From the NCBI GenBank assembly GCA_964633715.1, contig CAZWHQ010000002.1:68263-132262 (forward strand): a DNA stretch of 64,000 bases, in the 5' to 3' direction. The notes under the pieces were generated by a model. It searched no databases, was not told where the DNA came from, and worked only from the letters and a program-made list of their open reading frames with translations. The position numbers and the translations under genes are program-made. This stretch comes from JAUWVG01 sp964633715. Its GTDB lineage: Bacteria; Acidobacteriota; Aminicenantia; Aminicenantales; Aminicenantaceae. This document shows, in pieces, positions 42,563-51,222 of the stretch (position 1 is the stretch's first letter; the number at the start of each line of letters is the position of its first letter).

Positions 42563-43222
42563 TTACTTTGTCAAAGGAAGGATAGCCTCGAACCAGTTTT
42601 GGGCGAGTTGTCTGTACCCTTCTTCAGTGGGGTGCACTTCGGGAAGAAGGTCGGGATTCTTAAAAAAAAGCGAGGTGTTGTCTACGACCTGGAGGTTTTC
42701 CTCTTTGCCAATTTTTAAAATAAGGGGATTGATGTCATTGATAACACGCTCCTGTGATTGAGTGGAGAAGGGGAAGGGAACTCCATCCGGTATAGGAGGG
42801 ATTGTTGATAGAAGAATCCTTGTTCTTTTCCCATCCGGATCCTTGAACTGGCTGAAAATTTCCAAAATGTCTTTCAGATTGGCATAAACAAAATCGGAGG
42901 AGGTGTTGTCGTGGTCATTACGGACATCATTTGTTCCAAGGAGAAGGCAGACAAAGTCTGGATGTTTTTGGGCCAAAGATTCCCTGTTGTTGAGGAGGTA
43001 ATTCAGGTATTCTCCTGTTGTGTTTCCTGGGCGGCCAAAATTGAGGACTTTGGCCCGAATCCCTACGGCAGTCAAATTGTTTTTTAAAAACCTCGGGTAT
43101 GGAGATTCAGTCAGACTGTCTCCAGCACAGAGCACAATCACTCCTCTTTGGGATGAGGAACAAAACAAAAAAAAAGCAAGGAGAATCATTAGAACAATAG
43201 ATTTTCCTGCGCTCCTTTTCAT
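42563..43222 (-). CDS. SGNH/GDSL hydrolase, secreted
   Basis: This 219-residue protein has an N-terminal hydrophobic signal (about 8-24) followed by Cys-Ser-Ser. The SGNH blocks are complete: GDSLTE (Ser), FGRPGNTTGEY (Gly), LLGTNDVR (Asn) and HPTEEGYRQLA (Asp/His equivalent). It is an esterase or lipase-like enzyme (lysophospholipase or thioesterase type). ATGA overlap with the RND pump gene upstream couples it to metal efflux; the substrate is unknown. Confidence 0.9.
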   Translation of the reverse strand: MKRSAGKSIVLMILLAFFLFCSSSQRGVIVLCAGDSLTESPYPRFLKNNLTAVGIRAKVLNFGRPGNTTGEYLNYLLNNRESLAQKHPDFVCLLLGTNDVRNDHDNTSSDFVYANLKDILEIFSQFKDPDGKRTRILLSTIPPIPDGVPFPFSTQSQERVINDINPLILKIGKEENLQVVDNTSLFFKNPDLLPEVHPTEEGYRQLAQNWFEAILPLTK

Positions 43223-46200
43223 CCTTCGATTGTTTCTTTTTTTAAACTCTGGAAAATGAGAGGAAGGACGATAAGTGTAACGAGTGTGGACGTGGTGAGT
43301 CCTCCCACAACAACGGTTGCCAGAGGCCTCTGGATCTCTGCTCCCGGGCCCTGAGCGAGAAGGAGAGGCAGGACTCCAAAAATAGTGGTGAAGCTTGTCA
43401 TCAGAACCGGCCGGAGTTTTGTCTGTACTCCATCCAGTATAGCCTCTTTCATAGACCGCCCGTCCTTTAATTTACGATGAAATGCAGAGATAAGCACAAG
43501 GCCGTCCTCTAGTGCGATGCCGAATATCGCAATAAATCCAATAGATGCGGGCACACTGAGGTAAAGACCTGAGATCTTTAAGGCAATGATTCCACCGGTC
43601 AATGCAAGCGGAATATTGATGAGGATGATCAAAACTTCTTGGAATGAATAGAAAATTGTAAACAGAAGGAGTGCAACTAAAGCGAGTGTAATGGGCATGA
43701 TCAGTCCCAACCTTTTGTTGGCTCTCTGCTGAAGTTCAAACTGTCCCCCCCAGGTAGTAGAATATTCGGGTGGAAGAGTCACGGTATTTTCAATTTTTTT
43801 CTGGGCTTCCACCACGAACCGGCCAATGTCCCTTCCCCGGATGTTTGCCTGGATGGTGATAAACCGTTTGTTGCGTTCTCTGTTGATGGCTCTGGCTCCG
43901 AGGACCTCTTCCGCCCTAGCGAGCTGTTTCAAGGGAATTTGCCCACCATTGGGCAGATGGATCAGGAGATTTTCAATAAGCTCAATGCTTTGGCGGTAAG
44001 CTGGTTTAAACCTGAGAAAAATATCAAACCTCTTTTGTTCTTCATAGACTTGGCCCAGAGTGATACCTCCAAGCGCCGCTTCGATAGTCTCCTGAATGTC
44101 TTGAATGTTGACGCCGTAGCGTGAAATTTGTGATCTGTCCAAGACAATCTGGATATGATTCTGTCCAGTGAATTGTTCCACCTGGACGTCTGAAGCTCCC
44201 GGGATCGCGGCGAGCTGGTCCTTTATTTGAGTCGCTTTGTCTTTGAGGATTTCAAAATCTTCGCCATAAAGTTTTATAGCCAGTTGGGCTTTTACTCCAG
44301 TGATCAATTCGTCGAGGTTGTGAGCGATAGGTTGGGTCATATTCAGGGTGATGCCCGGAAAATCCTCAAGATGATGTTCGATCTCATCGATGAGTTCATC
44401 TTTGTGCTTGAACCGCTTCCATTTCTGAATGGGCCGGATTTGGATGAGGATTTCGGCATCGTTTATAAGGTGGGCATGACTCCCGACCTCGCCTCGGCCT
44501 ATCCGGCTGAGAATCCCTGTGATTTCAGGAATGTCCATCAGGGTTTTCTCAATCGATGAAGTCATAGCAATGGTCTCTGTCAGGCTGATGTTGGGGTCGA
44601 AGGTGGCTCTAAGATGGAGCGTCCCTTCCTCTAAATGGGGAATGTATTCTCTTCCCATAAAAGGGAGAAGGGCGATGCCTATGGCAAACACAAAAAAGGT
44701 GACGAGAAAAACCCTTTTCCTATGTCTCTGGCATGCTTTAAAAAAAGGGATGTACAATTTTTTTATATTCCTGATCAGCCGTGGCTCTTGTTTTGCCACG
44801 CTCTTTTTCCGCAGAAGATAGAAGGCAAGAGGAGGGATGGACATGAGTGCAAAGATCAAAGATCCAGCAAGAGCAAATGCGATGGTGAATCCCATTGGAC
44901 GGAACATGATTCCTTCCGTGCCTGTCAGAGTAAAGATGGGAAGAAAGACAAGTATAATGATGACAATGGCAAAAAACAGGGGTCGGCCAACTTCTTCTCC
45001 AGCAGTGATGATGGCCTTAACCTTGGATTCATGGGGGATCTGGAGATGACGATGGGTGTTTTCGACAAAGATGATCGACGCATCGGCGATCAGCCCTATC
45101 CCGATGGCAAATCCACCAAAAGATATCAAATCCGCAGCAAGATTGATCCTCTGCATCAAAATAAAGGAAAACAGGATTGAAAAAGGTAGAGAGAGGACGG
45201 CGATGAGTGCCGAGGGGATATTTCCCATAAAAAGGAACAGTACGAGGATGACAAGACCGATCCCGAGAATGAGATTTGTGGAAACTGTGGAAAAGGTGTT
45301 CTTTACCAGCGAAGCCTGGTTATAAAAGGGAATGATCTGGACACCTTCCGGAAGTGATTTGTTGATGCCCTCCATGCGTTGTTCGAGGTCTGCGATAACT
45401 TTTGCCGTGTTGGAGCCGAAGAGTTTGAGGACCATGCCGACGACTTTTTCTCCCTCTCCATTGACCAGCGCCGAACCTCTTTTTATAGCTGGCAAGATCT
45501 GGACTTCTGCGACATTTTTGAGGAAGACAGGTGTCCCTTCATAATTGGAGACCACAATGTTTTCCAGGTCTTGGATTGTTTGAATGAGCCCTAAACTTCT
45601 GACGATATACTCCTCTTTTCCCCGAGTGATAAATCCGGCACCGACATTTTGATTATTCTTGCGCACTCTTTCAATGAGGTCTGAAATGGTGAGATCGTAT
45701 TTAAGGAGCAGTTGGGGATTCGTGAGAATTTGATACTGCTTAACGTCTCCCCCAATACTGAGAACCTGAGACACCTCTGGGACGGACTTGAGTTCGTACT
45801 TAACTAACCAGTCTTGGAGTGTGCGAAGTTCCAGCAGTGAATGCCCCTCTCCTTCGAGGTAGTAGAGATAGACGAGTCCCAATCCTGTGGCAATCGGCCC
45901 GAGCTCTGCGCTGTGGACCTGCTCGGGGAGAGTTTCCTTGGCTTCAATGAGGCGCTGGGCGACCAGTTGTCTAGCCCAGTAGATGTCGGTACCGTCCTCA
46001 AAATAGACGTTGACGATGGAGAGGGCGAAGGTCGAGACAGATCGGATGTTTTTGACTTTGGGCAGGCCAAACATTGCGGATTCAATCGGATAGGAGATGA
46101 GTCTTTCAATTTCCTCTGGAGCCATGCCGTGTCCTTCTGTGTAGACTTGAACAAGAGGAGGAGATGGATCTGGAAACACATCGATGGAAAGATTCTGGAA

Positions 46201-46290
46201 GGCCAACATTCCCAAGACGGCGACAATAACCGTCGTCATGATGATGAATAATCGCTGTTTGAGAGAGAATTGAATGATTTTGGATATCAT
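43219..46290 (-). CDS. Heavy-metal RND efflux pump (CzcA/CusA family)
   Basis: This 1023-residue transporter has twelve membrane helices and two large periplasmic loops. It moves metal ions from periplasm or cytoplasm out through the tripartite channel, driven by protons. TM4 reads IGLIADASIIFVEN, closer to CusA (GAMVDAAIVMIEN) than to CzcA (DFGIIVDGAVV), but the cleft stretch ELITGVKAQLAIKL has Glu where CusA has Met. The ion is therefore undecided. It begins 22 bases after the fusion protein gene. Confidence 0.93.
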   Translation of the reverse strand: MISKIIQFSLKQRLFIIMTTVIVAVLGMLAFQNLSIDVFPDPSPPLVQVYTEGHGMAPEEIERLISYPIESAMFGLPKVKNIRSVSTFALSIVNVYFEDGTDIYWARQLVAQRLIEAKETLPEQVHSAELGPIATGLGLVYLYYLEGEGHSLLELRTLQDWLVKYELKSVPEVSQVLSIGGDVKQYQILTNPQLLLKYDLTISDLIERVRKNNQNVGAGFITRGKEEYIVRSLGLIQTIQDLENIVVSNYEGTPVFLKNVAEVQILPAIKRGSALVNGEGEKVVGMVLKLFGSNTAKVIADLEQRMEGINKSLPEGVQIIPFYNQASLVKNTFSTVSTNLILGIGLVILVLFLFMGNIPSALIAVLSLPFSILFSFILMQRINLAADLISFGGFAIGIGLIADASIIFVENTHRHLQIPHESKVKAIITAGEEVGRPLFFAIVIIILVFLPIFTLTGTEGIMFRPMGFTIAFALAGSLIFALMSIPPLAFYLLRKKSVAKQEPRLIRNIKKLYIPFFKACQRHRKRVFLVTFFVFAIGIALLPFMGREYIPHLEEGTLHLRATFDPNISLTETIAMTSSIEKTLMDIPEITGILSRIGRGEVGSHAHLINDAEILIQIRPIQKWKRFKHKDELIDEIEHHLEDFPGITLNMTQPIAHNLDELITGVKAQLAIKLYGEDFEILKDKATQIKDQLAAIPGASDVQVEQFTGQNHIQIVLDRSQISRYGVNIQDIQETIEAALGGITLGQVYEEQKRFDIFLRFKPAYRQSIELIENLLIHLPNGGQIPLKQLARAEEVLGARAINRERNKRFITIQANIRGRDIGRFVVEAQKKIENTVTLPPEYSTTWGGQFELQQRANKRLGLIMPITLALVALLLFTIFYSFQEVLIILINIPLALTGGIIALKISGLYLSVPASIGFIAIFGIALEDGLVLISAFHRKLKDGRSMKEAILDGVQTKLRPVLMTSFTTIFGVLPLLLAQGPGAEIQRPLATVVVGGLTTSTLVTLIVLPLIFQSLKKETIEG

Positions 46291-46312
46291 GGATTATCCC
46301 AACTGATCGTGA

Positions 46313-47545
46313 TTAATGGACATGTGTGTGTCCAAAAGTTGCTTTGGTCATTTCTGTTTTGAGATAAAAGGCGCCTTTTAAAGCGAGCTTATCGGTTGCT
46401 GCCAGTCCTTTTGTGATGACTCTACGATTACCAAATTTTAGTCCTAGAGAGACATGGCGAACGGTGAAAATATCGTCTTCCTCTAAAACAAACACGACTT
46501 TTTCTCCTTCAAGATTTTGGACGGCTTCATCCGGAATCACGAGAGTATTTTTAGTGTCAAAAAGATTCTCGACAGTGCCTTGGATGTACATGTTGGGTTT
46601 GAGCAGGCCTTCTGAATTATCGATTGCGATTCGAATTTTGATTGTTCTCAACTTCTCATCGATAAGGTCACTTATATAAGTGATTTGTCCCTTAAATGTC
46701 CTCTCAGGGTAGAGGGGAGATTCAATCGTGACTGTATTGTTTTTGCTTATATAAGGCAAGTCTTTTTCATAGGCATCCAGTAGAGCCCAGAGTGTATTGA
46801 GGTTGGAGACTGTGAACACTGTTTTTTCTGGATCGACATGCTCTCCCAGGACAACATCTCTGAAAACAACGGTCCCGCTGAGCGGGGAAAGGATCGGGAG
46901 ATTGGGATCGGCAATCTCACACTTGTATTCCTCCTCTTTGATGGAATCACACTTTAAAATTAACGCATCGATGTCCGGGTGGGTTAAACCATAGGAGTGT
47001 AGAGTTGATCCGCGGGCACCATATTCAGTGACGAGTTTGTCGTACTCTGCCTCGCGTCTCAAAAATTCCTTTTCTTCTAAGGCCTTTTCTTGATACAGTT
47101 TTTGAGCCCGTTCGAAGTCTTTCTGGCTCAGATTCAGCCGGGCTCTTGTTTCCAGAAAATCCGCCTGGGCTTGAGCAAATTGGGGAGAATTGATAGTGCA
47201 GAGAGTTTGACCCTTTTTGACCTTTGTTCCCAAGTCGACAGCAAGATCCGTCACTTTTCCTGCAACATAAGAGGAGATGTGGGCTGTCTCATTCTGATTC
47301 AAAATGAGAACTCCAGGGAGTGAAACTCTTGAGACGATATTTTCTAAATCTGCATAGCCAACTTTTATGCCCCAATCTTTTTGTTTTTCAAACGAGACCT
47401 GCACATCCTCATGTTCGTGTTCTTCTGCTGCAGGCTCTTCACTGGAAAGCGTTTCATTTTCTCCATGACTGGAAGGGGTGGTATTTTTTTGCCCTCCACA
47501 GAAGGCCATAAGCCCTATTGCGAAAAAAATAATATATTTTTTCAT
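46313..47545 (-). CDS. Periplasmic adaptor of heavy-metal efflux (CzcB/CusB family)
   Basis: This 410-residue membrane fusion protein starts with a signal peptide ending FCGGQ, then a His/Glu-rich segment (EEHEHED near residue 45). Biotinyl-lipoyl (about 85-125 and 205-235), alpha-helical hairpin (about 120-190) and beta-barrel domains follow, with a His-containing C-terminus (GHTHVH). It links the RND pump to the TolC channel. ATGA overlap with czcC. Confidence 0.93.
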   Translation of the reverse strand: MKKYIIFFAIGLMAFCGGQKNTTPSSHGENETLSSEEPAAEEHEHEDVQVSFEKQKDWGIKVGYADLENIVSRVSLPGVLILNQNETAHISSYVAGKVTDLAVDLGTKVKKGQTLCTINSPQFAQAQADFLETRARLNLSQKDFERAQKLYQEKALEEKEFLRREAEYDKLVTEYGARGSTLHSYGLTHPDIDALILKCDSIKEEEYKCEIADPNLPILSPLSGTVVFRDVVLGEHVDPEKTVFTVSNLNTLWALLDAYEKDLPYISKNNTVTIESPLYPERTFKGQITYISDLIDEKLRTIKIRIAIDNSEGLLKPNMYIQGTVENLFDTKNTLVIPDEAVQNLEGEKVVFVLEEDDIFTVRHVSLGLKFGNRRVITKGLAATDKLALKGAFYLKTEMTKATFGHTHVH

Positions 47546-48774
47546 TTGATGTCCTCACCAATCGTTTTTTCAAGAGCCGCCTTATCCATATTCCATGTGA
47601 AAAGAGAATTTTGGTAATCAAACATGATACTGAAAAAAGTCCGCTGCGAATCGAGGTAGTCCATGAGAGATATTTCTCCTTCCGTGTAACTCACTTCGGA
47701 GATTTTCAGGCTCTCTTCGGCCTGTTTGAGAAGGCCTGTATGAAAGAGTTTGAGTGTTTGCTCGGACAGATGAAGCTTGCTCAGCTTAGATTTGACTTCA
47801 GTGGAGATTTCGAGAAGCAGTGCTCTCAGCTCCGCTTCATGTTGTCTTACGAGGAAATTGGCTTCGGCAATATCTTTCATATCCAGGTTCCACAACGGGA
47901 TGTCCAATGAGAGTCCAAAGCCTTTGTTCGTTCCATCCAATTCTTTGTTGCTGAAACCTGTGAGTCTGAAGTCGGGAAGTTTTTTCCACTTGAGACGGCT
48001 CAAGTTATTTTGTGCGGCTTTAACCTCATATTCCTTCTGTTTAATTAAAGGGAAAGAGAGCTGGGTTTTTGTTATGAGAGATTCTTCGTCCTCAGAAAAG
48101 GGCTTGTATTCCAGAAGTCCAAAAACGCTAAAATTTGAGGGGAGTGAATTGTTGAGGAGCGAATTGAGGCTCTCTTTGACAAGAGCCAGTTCGTTTTGGA
48201 TTTTGTTCAGTTCGTTCTGGGCTTTGAGTGTTTCTACGCGGAGCTTGATGGCCTCCAATTCTTTGACTTCTCCAAATAGGGCTCTTTTTTCGATAAGGTT
48301 TTGGATTTCGGCGATGGAGTCGAAATTTTTCTGAGCCAGCTCTTCAATATTGTTGAAGAATAAAATCCTAAAGAATAAATTTTTTATCTCAAAAATGAGT
48401 TCAAGCTTTGAGTAGTCGGATAGACTTTCGGAAGCCTTCCAAATGTTCTCATACATAAGGAGTCGGTGATGCCGCTTCAAAGGATTTTCGATTGGCTGGC
48501 TGATGGCAAATCCGCTTGTATTTCTGGTCTCTAATCCGTCATAGGATTCTCCCCTTCCGGTCTGTAATTCGAATTCCGGATTGAACAGCCGTTTGGCCGC
48601 CAAAAAAGCTTGTTGATTTGCCTGGACCTGGCTTTGCCTTGCTGCGATACCAGGATTCTTTTCAAGCCCGATAAGGATGATGTCTTCAAGTGTGAACTCC
48701 GTTTTTTCTTGGGAAAAACTGAGAATAGAGAGGAATAGAATTAAAAGGAAGGGCAGAGACTTGAATTTTTTCAT
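47542..48774 (-). CDS. Outer-membrane channel of heavy-metal efflux (CzcC/TolC family)
   Basis: This 410-residue protein has a signal peptide (about 1-21, ending LSFSQ) and two repeats of the TolC outer-membrane efflux fold, rich in long helices with Asn/Gln/Leu, such as NPGIAARQSQVQANQQAF. It forms the outer-membrane exit duct. It is first of the efflux block and likely transcribed from a promoter directly in front of it. Confidence 0.9.
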   Translation of the reverse strand: MKKFKSLPFLLILFLSILSFSQEKTEFTLEDIILIGLEKNPGIAARQSQVQANQQAFLAAKRLFNPEFELQTGRGESYDGLETRNTSGFAISQPIENPLKRHHRLLMYENIWKASESLSDYSKLELIFEIKNLFFRILFFNNIEELAQKNFDSIAEIQNLIEKRALFGEVKELEAIKLRVETLKAQNELNKIQNELALVKESLNSLLNNSLPSNFSVFGLLEYKPFSEDEESLITKTQLSFPLIKQKEYEVKAAQNNLSRLKWKKLPDFRLTGFSNKELDGTNKGFGLSLDIPLWNLDMKDIAEANFLVRQHEAELRALLLEISTEVKSKLSKLHLSEQTLKLFHTGLLKQAEESLKISEVSYTEGEISLMDYLDSQRTFFSIMFDYQNSLFTWNMDKAALEKTIGEDIK

Positions 48775-48785
48775 AGTTACACTCT

Positions 48786-48813
48786 ATTTTAATGCTCCTC
48801 ACATAAAATGCAA
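48786..48813 (-). promoter_or_regulatory. czcC promoter, leaderless
   Basis: On the minus strand TTGCAT (48813-48808) and TAAAAT (48791-48786) are spaced 16 bp. The ATG follows the -10 by eleven bases with no Shine-Dalgarno sequence in between, so translation is probably leaderless. Confidence 0.5.
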
Positions 48814-48844
48814 GGAACCGTTATTTCCCCCTTTTCCTCCCGTG

Positions 48845-48930
48845 GAGTTGGATGGATGTCGTGTCTCTATCTCCATGCAATTTATATGTGATAGAGGCAG
48901 AACTCCCGTGAGGATCACGGTGTCCGACCC
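48845..48930. repeat. Dispersed hairpin element, copy B
   Basis: This is related to 15671-15753: the outer arms GAGTTGGA (48845-48852) and TCCGACCC (48923-48930) pair apart from one mismatch, with several pairs changed on both sides relative to copy A. Inside, GTCTCTATC (48863-48871) pairs with GATAGAGGC (48890-48898), and a small hairpin CCGTGA-GGA-TCACGG (48906-48920) has no counterpart in copy A. It sits in the gap between the DUF5916 gene and czcC. Confidence 0.65.
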
Positions 48931-48965
48931 TAAGATAAAAAAAAGGGGAAAAACGGGTGTTTTTT

Positions 48966-51155
48966 TTATATGCGCCACCAGTAGGAGAATTTGATGAAGA
49001 CGTAGCGGCCCTGCTTGCGGAAGATACCGGAATCATCCTGTTCCTGGTTGTCATCTAGCCCTAAGTAAAATACTGTCCCGGGACGAAGTTCCCAGCTTAG
49101 AAGAATGCTGTTGTAGAGATCCTTGTAATAATCGTTATAATCCGTAATAAGCCTCAGGGATAAGGTGCGGGAGATCTGAAAGCTGAGGCGCTGGGAAATG
49201 ATGTTGATGTTATAAACTCGCTCTCCTCCCCGCTGCTCAAAAAATTTATTGTTGGAGATCGTGAAATAAAGACGGAGGTTTGTCAGCGGTTTGAGGGTGA
49301 GGCGTACACCATAGGAGGTTTTATAACCTAGATAAGGTGTGTCGGAATAATAGATGCCGTCTCCAAAGGAGACATTGACGTTCCCGCTCATCCAAGAAAG
49401 GGGATCCGAACTGAGGTTAAGCATACAAGTTGTTGTCTTAAAATCAATCCCGTTGTACCGTTCAAAAGTCGACCTAAAATTCCCCCAGAGCATGGAATTT
49501 TTCCAGCCGGTGATGAATGCGGATAACGTGTACTGTTCATCCGTCAGAGTATTGTCAAAGTCGTAAATCCTTCGGTATTCAAAAGACGGCCTGATCGAGA
49601 CGATAAAATCGTTTTGAGGCAGAAAAGTGTAGCTTATCCGTGAGCTCAAGGATTTAATGTCTTTTCGCCGGAAATAGCCCAGCGATGCCTCAAAGTCCGG
49701 CGGCAGGCTGTTGTAGTCGACGGATACCTGTAAATGGCGGGCCTGTCGGCTGAAGTTAAAACTTAAAGCTGGCACAAAGTCCGTCTTTTCTTCTCCCACC
49801 TTGCTCTGGGAACCGACAATCTGGAAGGACATCCTGTAAAAATCCTTAAATTTGAATTGACCGTCGATTCCTGCCACCCGATTAAAATTATTTGTGAGGG
49901 AATCCCACGATTGCCCCAGTTCTTTGTCGGTTAAAATTAAACCGATATAGGACTCCTCAAAAATGTCTCTGCGGATTCGTAGAACATTCACGAGGGATCT
50001 GGATTTATCTCCTGCTTCTACGTACTCAGCTCCGGGGATGTCGATGAATGTGGGGTATTCGTCATAGGCGCTTAAAAGTCCAATGGTCGTCTTGCCGATT
50101 TTTCCGGTGAGTTTTGTTCCCCAGAGGGGATTGACAATGGTTCTACTGTAGACCAGCTCAAACGGTGTGTCAAAAAAATCCTTTCCTTCCAAAAAAAAGG
50201 GCCTTTTTTCAGCATAGTAAAGCTTATATCTCTGGTTGACATCATTTTGGGGCATATCTGATTCAATTTGGCTGAAATCAGGATTTACGGCCACATCGGC
50301 CGTTAAATCAGAGGTGATGCCGTACTTTAAATTCAGGCCGGCTTCTGGAGAGAATTTTTCTCCAGATTCTTTGAGTCCTGTAACAACAGGCATAAATTCC
50401 AAATTCTTGCCATGCTCGATGTCTCCATCGATCTCTATTGTGCCCGCCTGAATCAGGAAGCCGTTGATATTTCTGGAACGGGGGGCCCAATAGATTTCCT
50501 CGTTTTTTCTGCGGATCTCTCTTTTGATCTGGATCCCCCAGGTTTGAGGGCTGCGGTTGGGAAAGCGCAGGCTTTTAAAGGGAATGGCCATCTCTACAGT
50601 GTATCCCTCATCGTCCTGGTTGGCGTCTGTGATCAAATAGGTGTCCCAATTGCGGTCGAAGTCGAAAAATCCACCTCCTCCTCGTCCACGGCCCCGCCGC
50701 CGGTTTTCGGTGTAGATGCCGTCCACTTGAACACCACAGGGATTGACCTGAAAGGCAAAAGCTCTTTTTTTATCGTTAAAAGTATCCAGAAATATGGTGA
50801 TGCCATCGTCACCAGTCACTTCATCCCGTCTTGTCAAACAAGCCCTGACAGCCTTAGGATCTGAATCATAACATCTGACGCCGATGTAGAGATTCTTCGG
50901 ATCATACCCGACATAGGCAATTGTTTCTTCTGTCGGGACACCTCCCTCTTGAGGTTCGTACTGGGTGAAGGAGTTGAGTACGGCCGCGCTCTGCCAGAAT
51001 GGTTCATCCAGTTTGCCGTCGATTTTAGGGGGAATCCTAAATGGCGTGGCCTTGATGAGGTAATTAGTTTTGTTTCCCTGAACAGGGCCAACACAGGCTA
51101 TCAGAATGAAGAGAATAAAGGCAAAGAACGGATGATTGTTTTTAGTCCTATCCAA
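48966..51155 (-). CDS. DUF5916-type outer-membrane protein with CBM9-like domain
   Basis: This 729-residue protein starts at TTG 51155. The N-terminal signal ends FILIAC, a possible lipobox. A family-9 carbohydrate-binding-like domain (about 45-230: PPKIDGKLDEPFWQ, GITIFLDTFNDKKRAFAFQVNP) is followed by a long beta-rich C-terminal region (about 260-729) with the aromatic, alternating pattern of an outer-membrane barrel, ending in aromatic residues. The family occurs in Bacteroidota and Acidobacteria-like genomes; its function is unclear. It follows the MacAB-TolC operon and may be transcribed alone: a TATAAT lies at 51193-51198 on the minus strand. Confidence 0.85.
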   Translation of the reverse strand: MDRTKNNHPFFAFILFILIACVGPVQGNKTNYLIKATPFRIPPKIDGKLDEPFWQSAAVLNSFTQYEPQEGGVPTEETIAYVGYDPKNLYIGVRCYDSDPKAVRACLTRRDEVTGDDGITIFLDTFNDKKRAFAFQVNPCGVQVDGIYTENRRRGRGRGGGGFFDFDRNWDTYLITDANQDDEGYTVEMAIPFKSLRFPNRSPQTWGIQIKREIRRKNEEIYWAPRSRNINGFLIQAGTIEIDGDIEHGKNLEFMPVVTGLKESGEKFSPEAGLNLKYGITSDLTADVAVNPDFSQIESDMPQNDVNQRYKLYYAEKRPFFLEGKDFFDTPFELVYSRTIVNPLWGTKLTGKIGKTTIGLLSAYDEYPTFIDIPGAEYVEAGDKSRSLVNVLRIRRDIFEESYIGLILTDKELGQSWDSLTNNFNRVAGIDGQFKFKDFYRMSFQIVGSQSKVGEEKTDFVPALSFNFSRQARHLQVSVDYNSLPPDFEASLGYFRRKDIKSLSSRISYTFLPQNDFIVSIRPSFEYRRIYDFDNTLTDEQYTLSAFITGWKNSMLWGNFRSTFERYNGIDFKTTTCMLNLSSDPLSWMSGNVNVSFGDGIYYSDTPYLGYKTSYGVRLTLKPLTNLRLYFTISNNKFFEQRGGERVYNINIISQRLSFQISRTLSLRLITDYNDYYKDLYNSILLSWELRPGTVFYLGLDDNQEQDDSGIFRKQGRYVFIKFSYWWRI

Positions 51156-51222
51156 CGTCTTTCTCTTAATCCACCATGGTGAAGAGTCTTGTATTATAGG
51201 AGGAAAGAACGCCTATAGGAAG

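Noticed and set aside
44837..45180. Plus-strand open frames inside the RND pump gene
   Set aside because: Antisense shadows of long membrane-helix codons; no ribosome site.
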